Positions 1-5,391 of a DNA stretch of 10,077 nt are shown here, piece after piece. The stretch is from an uncultured Lautropia sp. (GTDB taxonomy: Bacteria; Pseudomonadota; Gammaproteobacteria; Burkholderiales; Burkholderiaceae_E), in contig CALIXC010000169.1 of assembly GCA_938046755.1 (NCBI GenBank), positions 1-10,077 on the forward strand, written 5' to 3'. The first letter of the stretch is position 1. Every line of letters begins with the position of its first letter. The notes under the pieces are model-generated. The model was given only the letters and a program-made list of their open reading frames with translations. It did not search any database and was not told the DNA's origin. A program made the position numbers and the translations under genes.

Positions 1-33
1 CGGGCGCCGCGGTCAGGCGGCGTGCCGGCCGGT

Positions 34-60
34 CGGGCGTGTGCCGGCTGCACGCGCCCG
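34..60 (-). terminator. Hairpin just downstream of the beta-barrel protein gene, possible terminator
   Basis: The arms CGGGCG (34-39) and CGCCCG (55-60), plus inner arms GTGC (41-44) and GCAC (50-53), form a 10-pair stem with one mismatch and a 5-base loop. It begins 10 bases beyond the stop codon of the minus-strand gene, where a terminator is expected. No run of T follows on the minus strand, so an intrinsic terminator is not proven. It could instead be an mRNA-stabilising 3' hairpin. Confidence 0.4.
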
Positions 61-70
61 TTGCGGGGCT

Positions 71-1168
71 CTAGAAGAAAAGCCGCACGCCCAGCATCAG
101 CAGGCTTTCGGGCGTGGCGCTGCCCGATTCGGCCGCATAGCGGCTCTCGGCGAAGGTGGCCATCTCGCGCGACAGTCGCGAGGTGAGTCCCAGACCGATG
201 ATGCCGTGCGTCTTGTAGCGCTGCTTGACGGTACCGTTGCCGTCGGTAACCTGATGCCGCACTTCCACCTGCAGCCGGGGCTGCATCGGCCCGAAGGCGC
301 CGAACCAGTCGGTTTCCAACACGCTGCCCAGCGACAGGCTGGACAGCGAGCGGTTGCTGTGCGCGCCGCGACCGTCCAGCTGGGTGGCGTCCAGCTGCGT
401 GGCCACCAGATCGTAGCGGCTGTAGGGCGAGAAGCTCCAGCCATGGAAGGTCTCCGGCTGGCGGTTCAGCTCCAGGCTGATGGCCTGCGACATGCCCGAG
501 ACGCCCAGGCCGGTGCCGGCATAGGACTGCAGGAAGTCACGTCGCGCCCGGTGCAGGCCCAGCGAGACGCTCATGTCGAGCATCATGGCGCGCATCGGCT
601 GCAGGGACATGTAGGCCGACAGGACGGTGCCGGAGGCCTTGCGGGTGGCAATGCGCCCCGCTGCGAAGCCGATGGCCACTTCCTCGTTGACCTGCTGGTC
701 GCTGCCGACGATGGTACCTGGCGTGGTCAGCCCCAGGCCGCTGCTGTTGTTGATGCTGTAGAGCGTGCCGCGCACGTAGACATTGGTCTTGCCCGGTGCG
801 CTGTTGAGCAGGCGTGCCGTGCCGGGCTGCAGGCCGCGCGTGGCCAGCGGGATGTTGCCGCTGATCTTGTCGGAGAGCTGCAGCTGGTTGTGAAAGCGCG
901 GCACGTCGCGGCTGCTGGCACGCGCCAGCTGCTTCTGGCGGGTGCGGATCTGCGCCATGTGGGTCTGGATGCCGCCCTGGGCTTGATCCAGGAAGGACTC
1001 CGAGGCCTTGCGGCAGATGCCGCCGGGTATCTCGTTGCTGGCCTGGGCCAGCGCAGGGAGCGTCAGCAGCGCCGCCATCGAGAGGGCGAGGATCGGTCGT
1101 CCGGTAAACTGTGCCCGGCGGGCGGCGAAGGCCGGCAGACGACGCGGGTTTGTGACAGGGGACCACAT
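71..1168 (-). CDS. Secreted protein with autotransporter-like outer-membrane beta-barrel
   Basis: Probably an outer-membrane protein of 365 residues. Residues 1-43 look like a long signal peptide: a basic N-region with several arginines, a hydrophobic core from about residue 25 (PILALSMAALLTLPAL), and an AQA cleavage site before SNEIPGG. From about residue 130 to the end there are alternating hydrophobic and polar strands with Gly/aromatic turns. The protein ends in LLMLGVRLFF, the C-terminal aromatic signal of BAM-inserted barrels. The pattern (for example AIGFAAGRIATR and SFSPYSRYDLVATQLDA) resembles autotransporter barrel domains, but only about 85 residues lie between the signal and the barrel, so any passenger is very small. 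The ATG at 1168 was chosen because it puts the signal peptide at the N-terminus; it has no clear ribosome binding site. A GTG at 1315 with AGGGG 7 bases upstream would add 49 residues. Function unknown. Confidence 0.7.
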   Translation of the reverse strand: MWSPVTNPRRLPAFAARRAQFTGRPILALSMAALLTLPALAQASNEIPGGICRKASESFLDQAQGGIQTHMAQIRTRQKQLARASSRDVPRFHNQLQLSDKISGNIPLATRGLQPGTARLLNSAPGKTNVYVRGTLYSINNSSGLGLTTPGTIVGSDQQVNEEVAIGFAAGRIATRKASGTVLSAYMSLQPMRAMMLDMSVSLGLHRARRDFLQSYAGTGLGVSGMSQAISLELNRQPETFHGWSFSPYSRYDLVATQLDATQLDGRGAHSNRSLSSLSLGSVLETDWFGAFGPMQPRLQVEVRHQVTDGNGTVKQRYKTHGIIGLGLTSRLSREMATFAESRYAAESGSATPESLLMLGVRLFF

Positions 1169-1366
1169 GATTGCTGCACGCAAATAGACGTTGCGACGAT
1201 GTTTCAGGGTGCCGACGGTGCCCCGAGGATTGCTCTCCGGGAGGGAGGAAACCCGTGAGGCATGATTCTTCTGGAAAACATCGTTCGATCCATCTCCGGA
1301 CGGACGAGTGGTCACGAACTGGCCCCTGATCGGTCCGGTATCTCATTGTCCGCCTTTTGTTTGTCC

Positions 1367-1396
1367 TTTGTATCAGTAGAAGATTGCGTGTATCAA
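1367..1396 (-). promoter_or_regulatory. Candidate sigma-70 promoter for the beta-barrel protein gene
   Basis: On the minus strand, TTGATA (1396-1391, 5/6 match to the -35 consensus) is separated by 18 bases from TACAAA (1372-1367, 4/6 match to the -10 consensus). Transcription would start near 1360, about 190 bases before the ATG at 1168 and about 45 bases before the alternative GTG at 1315. The region 1169-1397 is otherwise non-coding and lies between divergent genes. I see no convincing promoter for the rightward gene at 1398. Confidence 0.4.
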
Positions 1397-1397
1397 A

Positions 1398-2315
1398 ATG
1401 GAAACATGTCAGGATGCAGTCTGCAGTCCCCGCGCCACGGCGGGTGAAGCGGGTGTCGGAAAAGCGGCCAGACGGCTGGTGGGACTGATCCCGGCAGCCG
1501 GGCGCGGCACGCGGCTGGCGCCCTTGCCCTTCAGCAAGGAGCTGGTGCCGGTGGGCTTCCAGCACGCCAGCGAAGGCGCCGACCGCAAGCCCAAGCCCGT
1601 GTCGCAGTACCTGCTGGAGCGGATGCGGCTGGCCGGTGCGCAGCAGGTGTTCTTCATCACGCGCCCGGGCAAGGGCGACATTGCCGACTACTATGGTGAC
1701 GGCAGCCGGCTGGGCATGGACTTTGCCTATCTGCAGGCACGTCTGCCCTGGGGGCCGCCGTTCTCGCTGTCGCAGGCCGTGCCTTTCATTGGGGATGCCG
1801 ACGTGGTGTTCGGCTTTCCCGACATCCTGATCGACCCGGTGGATTCGTTCACGCCGCTGCTGGCGCGCCAGGCTGAGACCGGCGCCGACGTGGTGCTGGG
1901 GCTGTTCGACGCCACCGCTCGCGAGCCGGGCGATGTGATCACCCTGGACGAAGCGACTGGCCGCGTGCAGGGGCTGGAGACCAAGGAAGAGCGGCCGAAT
2001 CGGCCCGATCACTACACCTGCTGGATGTTCGCGGTCTGGAACGGGCGCTTCTCCGCCTTCTTGCGGGAAGAATGCGAGCGGCTGGCCGAGGTGGCGCGTG
2101 CCCGCATCGCGGCCGATCCGGCCGGCAAGGCTCTCGAGTGGCCGGTGGGCGCGGTCATCTCGGCGGCTATCCGCGCGGGGCTGCACGTCAACAGCGTCTA
2201 TTTTCCCCAGGGACGTTTTCTGGACATCGGTGAGCCTGCCGGCATCACGGCGGCCGCTGCCTTCCCCGGTGTCTGGGACGGGCTGACGCCGCATCCGGCG
2301 GACGGCGGGCGATGA
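1398..2315 (+). CDS. Sugar-phosphate nucleotidyltransferase (RmlA/GalU-like fold)
   Basis: A 305-residue member of the NTP_transferase family, which joins a sugar 1-phosphate to an NTP to give an NDP-sugar and pyrophosphate in the cytoplasm. The signature loop is at residues 32-40 (PAAGRGTRL), followed by the conserved lysine K47 in FSKELVPVG. GFPDILID holds D142 in the place where the family has a metal-binding aspartate, and RFLDIGEP holds D276, matching the second metal-binding aspartate. The length fits a single-domain pyrophosphorylase with no C-terminal hexapeptide domain. The exact sugar and nucleotide cannot be read from the sequence. ATG 1398 is the only upstream in-frame ATG, but it has no ribosome binding site and gives about 26 unconserved residues before the Rossmann strand, so a start nearer GTG 1479 is possible. 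The stop overlaps the next start (ATGA, 2312-2315), implying translational coupling. Confidence 0.82.
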   Translation: METCQDAVCSPRATAGEAGVGKAARRLVGLIPAAGRGTRLAPLPFSKELVPVGFQHASEGADRKPKPVSQYLLERMRLAGAQQVFFITRPGKGDIADYYGDGSRLGMDFAYLQARLPWGPPFSLSQAVPFIGDADVVFGFPDILIDPVDSFTPLLARQAETGADVVLGLFDATAREPGDVITLDEATGRVQGLETKEERPNRPDHYTCWMFAVWNGRFSAFLREECERLAEVARARIAADPAGKALEWPVGAVISAAIRAGLHVNSVYFPQGRFLDIGEPAGITAAAAFPGVWDGLTPHPADGGR

Positions 2316-2917
2316 CGGTCGCGGGCATCCCCTGTGCCTGGTGGCTGGTGCCGGAGGCCGGGCGGCATGAGCGGCTGTCACGCTGGATTGGCGCGCTGGC
2401 GGCCCTGCACGGTGGTCCGGTGTTCGAGCCGCATCTGACGCTGGCACTGTCCACGCTGCCCGAGGGCGCGGATGTACTGGAGGTTCGGGCACGACTGGCC
2501 GCTGCCGTGGCTGTGCCTGGCCGGGCAGGGGAGGCGGATGAGGGGCTGCAGCCCCTGACGCTGAACACGGTGGGGCTGGGGCACGATCCGCATTTCTTTC
2601 GGGCCTTCCATCTGCGCATGGCTCCCAGCCAGGTCGAGCGGCAGACCCTGGCGGCGCAGGTGCGAGCGCTGCACGGGGTGCTGGGGCCGGCCTGGGACAC
2701 CCGGCCGCCGGCCTTTGCGCCCCATGTGAGCCTGGCCTACGGCGAGTGGACCGAGGAGCGGCGCCGGCAGCAGGTGCGCGACACGCCTATCGACCCCGAG
2801 TTGGCACGGATCCGCTTCGACACGTTGGTGGGGGTGCGGCCGCGCGCCGGGGCCCGCACGCTGGACCGCGTGGCCGATTGGGAGATCTTCCTGCGGCTGT
2901 CACTGAGCCAGGGCTGA
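2312..2917 (+). CDS. 2H phosphoesterase, cyclic phosphodiesterase-like / 2'-5' RNA ligase-like
   Basis: A 201-residue protein carrying two HxT/S motifs about 97 residues apart: H41-L-T43 in FEPHLTLAL and H138-V-S140 in FAPHVSLAYG. This spacing and context are the signature of the 2H phosphoesterase superfamily, whose two histidines face each other in a bilobed fold and act on 2',3'-cyclic phosphates, 2'-5' bonds or ADP-ribose 1'',2''-cyclic phosphate. The FEPHLTL form is closest to plant/yeast-type cyclic phosphodiesterases. No signal peptide is seen, so it is probably cytosolic. Its ATG lies inside the stop region of the nucleotidyltransferase gene (ATGA), so the two are likely co-translated. 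Whether they act on related substrates is unknown. Fold assignment is confident; substrate is not. Confidence 0.8.
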   Translation: MTVAGIPCAWWLVPEAGRHERLSRWIGALAALHGGPVFEPHLTLALSTLPEGADVLEVRARLAAAVAVPGRAGEADEGLQPLTLNTVGLGHDPHFFRAFHLRMAPSQVERQTLAAQVRALHGVLGPAWDTRPPAFAPHVSLAYGEWTEERRRQQVRDTPIDPELARIRFDTLVGVRPRAGARTLDRVADWEIFLRLSLSQG

Positions 2918-3182
2918 GCGGCTGAGCCTGGGGCTAGAGGGCAAGGAGGTCGGGGAAATGAGACAGACTGGCAACAAACAGGGGATATCCCCAATCGGCA
3001 CGCCAGCGCGCCGGACGTAGGATGTCCAAGGGGTGGCGGCAGGCCGGAGGGCCGGCACCGCCATCGTCTGCGCGGCCTGCCTTTCCTGTCCGTTGGGCGC
3101 TGGTTGCAGGCGTCCGGAAGGCGGCCGCGCAGTGATCGATCATCATTCAAGGAGCGGACATTGCATGACCGGAGGTTACGTC
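2918..3182. other. Non-coding stretch with two perfect palindromes
   Basis: About 265 bases separate the 2H phosphoesterase gene from the acyl-CoA-binding protein gene. No open frame here looks coding. GGGGATATCCCC (2981-2992) and TGATCGATCA (3133-3142) are perfect palindromes; the second lies just upstream of the ribosome binding sites of the next gene. No T-rich terminator and no good -35/-10 pair was found. Confidence 0.5.
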
Positions 3183-3461
3183 ATGTCCAGCCTGGAGGAG
3201 GCCTTTCGCAAGGCGCAGCAGGACGTGCAAGCACTGAGCGTGCCGCCCAGGCGCATCGTGCAGCTGCGCCTGTACGCGCTGTTCATGCAGGCCACGTCCG
3301 GCAACGCGTCGGGCACGCGGCCAGGGTTCTCCGACTTCGAGGCCCGCTTGCGCTGGGATGCCTGGCAGGCCCTGTCGGGTCTGGCGCGTGAGGACGCGAT
3401 GTCCGAGTACATTGCCGAGGCCGGTCGCCTGAAGTATCGGGAGTTGCTGGGAGCCGTCTAG
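3183..3461 (+). CDS. Acyl-CoA-binding protein (ACBP)
   Basis: A 92-residue protein matching the whole ACBP family length. It has an N-terminal helix (SLEEAFRKAQQDVQALS), the LYALFMQATSGN helix, the RPGFSDFEARLRWDAW segment and the final EDAMSEYI helix. ACBPs bind long-chain acyl-CoA esters in the cytosol, buffering and delivering them. Against the well-studied bovine protein, tyrosines equivalent to Y28 and Y73 are kept, K54 is replaced by R (RWDAW for KWDAW), and the CoA-phosphate-contacting K32 of YKQAT is replaced by M (FMQAT). The start at 3183 is preceded by GGAGG 7 bases upstream; an in-frame ATG at 3165 with AAGGAG 10 bases upstream would add six residues. ACBPs are widespread in eukaryotes but patchy in bacteria. 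The gene stands alone, and the rpsF promoter begins just after its stop. Confidence 0.88.
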   Translation: MSSLEEAFRKAQQDVQALSVPPRRIVQLRLYALFMQATSGNASGTRPGFSDFEARLRWDAWQALSGLAREDAMSEYIAEAGRLKYRELLGAV

Positions 3462-3466
3462 GACGT

Positions 3467-3495
3467 TTGGGTTTTCCACGGATACCGGATATCAT
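3467..3495 (+). promoter_or_regulatory. Promoter of the rpsF-priB-rpsR-rplI operon
   Basis: TTGGGT (3467-3472, matching the TTG of the -35 consensus) is followed after exactly 17 bases by TATCAT (3490-3495, 5/6 match to TATAAT). Predicted transcription start is near 3502, giving a leader of about 70 bases that consists largely of one hairpin. This fits a ribosomal protein operon promoter, although the -35 match is only partial. Confidence 0.55.
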
Positions 3496-3507
3496 CACGG
3501 GTTCCTT

Positions 3508-3541
3508 GCCACACGGTGTCGGCGCAAGCCGGGCCGGTGGC
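3508..3541 (+). promoter_or_regulatory. Structured rpsF leader hairpin, candidate S6:S18 autoregulatory element
   Basis: GCCAC (3508-3512) pairs with GTGGC (3537-3541). CGG (3514-3516) can pair with CCG (3534-3536). The tip is TCGGC/GCCGG closed by a GCAA (GNRA) tetraloop at 3524-3527. A3513 is unpaired, and there is a small internal loop at 3517-3518/3533. Leaders of rpsF in many bacteria carry an RNA that binds the S6:S18 complex and features a CCG trinucleotide in a hairpin; the CCG at 3534-3536 could fill that role. The hairpin is seen in the sequence; the regulatory role is inferred from position and family knowledge. Confidence 0.5.
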
Positions 3542-3573
3542 TTTCTTCCCACGGAAATCCAGAAGGGTAATCC

Positions 3574-3963
3574 ATGCGACATTATGAAATCGTCTTCATG
3601 GTCCATCCGGACCAGAGCGAACAAGTGCCTGCAATGATCGACCGTTACAAGCAGATGGTCGAAGGCACCAACGGCAAGATGCACCGGGTCGAGGACTGGG
3701 GCCGGCTGCAACTCGCCTATCCCATCCAGAAGATCGGCAAGGCGCACTACGTGCTGATGAACGTCGAGTGCGACCAGCACACGCTGGGCGAGATCGAGAA
3801 TGCCTTCCGCTTCAACGACGCCGTGCTGCGCCACCTGGTGGTGCGGATGGACAAGGCCGAGACCGGGCCGTCCGTCATGAGCAAGCGTCTGCAGAAGGAA
3901 GAATCCCGCAAGGCAGGCAGCACCGAGGCCCCTGCAGCGGCCGAAGGCAAGGCTGCCGAGTAA
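3574..3963 (+). CDS. rpsF: 30S ribosomal protein S6
   Basis: A 129-residue protein beginning MRHYEIVFMVHPDQSEQ and containing the S6 core EDWGRLQLAYPIQK with the later FRFNDAVLRHLVVRMDK. S6 binds 16S rRNA in the platform of the small subunit as a heterodimer with S18, whose gene lies two genes downstream. The last 25 residues or so form a Lys/Ala/Glu-rich tail, a variable part of this family. AAGGG at 3563-3567 gives a ribosome binding site 6 bases before the ATG. It is the first gene of the operon, 72 bases downstream of the predicted transcription start, with the leader hairpin in between. Length is normal. Confidence 0.97.
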   Translation: MRHYEIVFMVHPDQSEQVPAMIDRYKQMVEGTNGKMHRVEDWGRLQLAYPIQKIGKAHYVLMNVECDQHTLGEIENAFRFNDAVLRHLVVRMDKAETGPSVMSKRLQKEESRKAGSTEAPAAAEGKAAE

Positions 3964-3975
3964 TCGGCAGCGCGT

Positions 3976-4338
3976 GTGCAGCAGGCAGCCCGAGACCTTG
4001 CGGTGTCAGCTCCGGCCGATGATCATCCGGAAGCATCCGTTCCGGCACGGAATCACCTGGAGCTGACCGCCATCCTCTCGGAGCGCGAGACGCTGCGCTA
4101 CAACCTGTCGGGCGTTCCGGTGGTGGAATGCGTGCTCACCCACGAATCCATCCTGTCCGAGGCCGGCATCGACCGTCGTGTCAACCTTCGGATCCAGGCC
4201 GTCGCCATCGGTGACGTGGCCCACCGGCTGGTCGAGATCGACCCCGGCACCCGGTTGAGCGTCAGCGGTTTCCTGGCCCAGGCCCGCAAGAGCACCCGCA
4301 TCGTCTGCCTGCACCTGATACGCATCGATCAGTACTGA
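3976..4338 (+). CDS. priB: Primosomal replication protein N (PriB)
   Basis: A single-OB-fold protein of up to 120 residues. From residue 27 (NHLELTA) it follows PriB closely: LSGVPVVECVLTHES, ILSEAGIDRRVNLRIQAVAIGD, and SVSGFLAQARKSTRIVCLHLIRID. PriB binds single-stranded DNA as a dimer and bridges PriA and DnaT during replication restart. The start is unclear. GTG 3976 lies 12 bases after the rpsF stop, and a second GTG at 4003 would give 111 residues; neither has a good ribosome binding site. Translation probably depends on coupling to rpsF. The roughly 26 residues before the OB fold are unconserved-looking (Ala/Pro/Asp-rich), so the shorter form is credible. Confidence 0.92.
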   Translation: MQQAARDLAVSAPADDHPEASVPARNHLELTAILSERETLRYNLSGVPVVECVLTHESILSEAGIDRRVNLRIQAVAIGDVAHRLVEIDPGTRLSVSGFLAQARKSTRIVCLHLIRIDQY

Positions 4339-4361
4339 ACAAACACTCAAGAGGTTTCATC

Positions 4362-4637
4362 ATGGTTGGTTTCCGTCGCGGCAGCAAAGACCGCAAACCC
4401 AAACGTCCCGCCCAGTCCGCCCTGTTCAAGCGCAAGAAGTTCTGCCGCTTCACGGCCGAGAAGGTGGAATGGATCGACTACAAGGATGTCGACACGCTGA
4501 AGGACTTCGTGACCGAGCAGGGCAAGATCATTCCTGCCCGCCTCACCGGCACCCGTGCTCACTATCAGCGTCAGCTGGGCGTCGCCATCCGGCGTGCTCG
4601 CTTCCTGGCCCTGATGCCCTACACCGACAACCACTGA
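4362..4637 (+). CDS. rpsR: 30S ribosomal protein S18
   Basis: A 91-residue S18 with the diagnostic run KRKKFCRFTAEKVEWIDYKD, then DTLKDFVTEQGKIIPARLTG and the closing motif RRARFLALMPYTDNH. It binds the 16S platform together with S6. It is somewhat longer than the 75-residue E. coli protein because of a basic N-terminal extension (VGFRRGSKDRKPKRP), which is common in betaproteobacteria. AAGAGG (4349-4354) lies 7 bases before the ATG. It sits 23 bases after priB, so it is co-transcribed. The S6 and S18 genes in one transcript fit the proposed feedback through the leader hairpin. Confidence 0.97.
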   Translation: MVGFRRGSKDRKPKRPAQSALFKRKKFCRFTAEKVEWIDYKDVDTLKDFVTEQGKIIPARLTGTRAHYQRQLGVAIRRARFLALMPYTDNH

Positions 4638-4662
4638 TACCCCATCGCGGGGCCGCGACCTG

Positions 4663-4683
4663 CCGCCATCTCCGTGATGGCGG
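4663..4683 (+). other. Perfect hairpin between rpsR and rplI
   Basis: CCGCCATC (4663-4670) and GATGGCGG (4676-4683) form a perfect 8-pair stem with a TCCGT loop. It ends 13 bases before the rplI ribosome binding site (AGGAG, 4697-4701). A weaker stem CCCC/GGGG (4640-4652) precedes it. No T-run follows, so this is unlikely to be a terminator. It may shape translation of rplI or protect or process the mRNA. Confidence 0.55.
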
Positions 4684-4707
4684 TGCGCGACCCGGCAGGA
4701 GCACATG

Positions 4708-5163
4708 ATGCAGATTATTTTGCTTGAGAAAGTCGTCAACCTCGGTCAGCTGGGCGATGTCGTCCGCGTCCGGGATGGCTATGCCCGCAACTTCCTGATC
4801 CCGAAGGGCAAGGCTCGCCGTGCCACCCAGGCCGCCGTGGCCGAGTTCGAGGCCCGTCGTGCCGAGCTGGAGCGCCTGCAGGCCGAGAAGCTGGCCGCTG
4901 CCCAGGCCGAAGGCGAAAAGCTGGCCGGTCGCCAGTTCTCGCTGACCGAGAAGGCCGGCGTCGACGGCCGCCTGTTCGGTTCGGTCACCAACGCCAATGT
5001 GGCCGAGACCCTGCACAAGGCCGGCTTTGCCAGCGTGCAGAAGTCCATGATCCGCATGCCGGAAGGTCACATCAAGACCATCGGCGAGCACCCGGTGCAG
5101 GTTGCCTTGCACACCGACGTGCTGGTCGACATCACCATCAACGTGGTGGGCGAGACGGCCTGA
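4708..5163 (+). CDS. rplI: 50S ribosomal protein L9
   Basis: A 151-residue L9. The N-terminal domain (MQIILLEKVVNLGQLGDVVRVRDGY, residues 1-25, then ARNFLIPKGKA) binds 23S rRNA. A long Ala/Glu/Lys/Arg helix (about residues 40-75) links it to the C-terminal domain (GRLFGSVTNANVAETL and the ending HTDVLVDITINVVGE). L9 sits at the base of the L1 stalk and helps reading-frame maintenance. Two ATGs are adjacent. The second (4708) was chosen because AGGAG at 4697-4701 is 6 bases from it but only 3 from the first (4705), and because L9 proteins normally begin MQIILLE/MQVILLD. Length is normal. Confidence 0.97.
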   Translation: MQIILLEKVVNLGQLGDVVRVRDGYARNFLIPKGKARRATQAAVAEFEARRAELERLQAEKLAAAQAEGEKLAGRQFSLTEKAGVDGRLFGSVTNANVAETLHKAGFASVQKSMIRMPEGHIKTIGEHPVQVALHTDVLVDITINVVGETA

Positions 5164-5194
5164 TCGCCGTGTCGGGCCCATGCCCGGCCAGGTC

Positions 5195-5212
5195 CCGGGG
5201 CGCTTGCCCCGG
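5195..5212 (+). other. GC-rich hairpin after rplI
   Basis: CCGGGGC (5195-5201) and GCCCCGG (5206-5212) form a perfect 7-pair stem with a GCTT tetraloop, 32 bases after the rplI stop. No T-run follows, so a simple intrinsic terminator is not indicated. It is the first of three hairpins in the rplI-dnaB gap. Confidence 0.5.
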
Positions 5213-5234
5213 CAGGTCGGCATGAGGCCTGATC

Positions 5235-5269
5235 GATGGTCACGGAACCTGTTCAGGTCCATGACCATC
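5235..5269 (+). repeat. Long imperfect inverted repeat in the rplI-dnaB gap
   Basis: GATGGTCA (5235-5242) and TGACCATC (5262-5269) are perfect inverted arms. Inside them GG/CC and ACCT/AGGT continue the stem around a GTTC loop, with one C/A mismatch and one bulged A, giving about 14 pairs in all. It could be an RNA hairpin or a protein-binding DNA palindrome. Confidence 0.55.
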
Positions 5270-5285
5270 CAGCCGTACAGAGAAG

Positions 5286-5324
5286 CGGGGCGTCCCTTGG
5301 CGGGGTCGCCCCGTTCATGTTTTT
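5286..5324 (+). terminator. Possible intrinsic terminator or attenuator upstream of dnaB
   Basis: CGGGGCG (5286-5292) and CGCCCCG (5307-5313) form a perfect 7-pair stem with a 14-base loop. A run of five T (5320-5324) follows, starting 7 bases after the stem. That gap is longer than ideal, so termination would probably be partial. Placed 68 bases before dnaB, it could let most transcripts end after the ribosomal genes and a fraction read through into dnaB. Confidence 0.45.
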
Positions 5325-5391
5325 GCGTGTCCGGGTTCCCCCTGTCCAGGGCCGTTTCCGGCTTCTTCCGTCACCGAAAGGCTTGCATTCC

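Noticed and set aside
41..1258. 405-residue plus-strand open frame
   Set aside because: It is the antisense of the beta-barrel gene, which has a signal peptide and a C-terminal aromatic barrel signal; the plus frame has no recognisable domain.
537..2492. 651-residue minus-strand open frame
   Set aside because: It runs antisense across the nucleotidyltransferase gene and out of frame through the beta-barrel gene; its composition (runs of Arg, Pro, His, Gln) is typical of GC-rich shadow frames and no motif is present.
2971..2990. Sigma-54 promoter suggested by TGGCAACAAACAGG
   Set aside because: The TGGC element is not followed by a TTGC element at the required spacing.
3033..3182. N-terminal extension of the ACBP frame from 3033
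   Set aside because: ACBP homology begins at residue 51 of that frame, and a GGAGG ribosome binding site lies 7 bases before ATG 3183.
5236..5391. 52-residue N-terminal extension of DnaB
   Set aside because: The frame is open, but it crosses two hairpins and the sequence is unlike any DnaB N-terminus; the MDSEIAQLRLPPHSIEAEQS start with a ribosome binding site is better.
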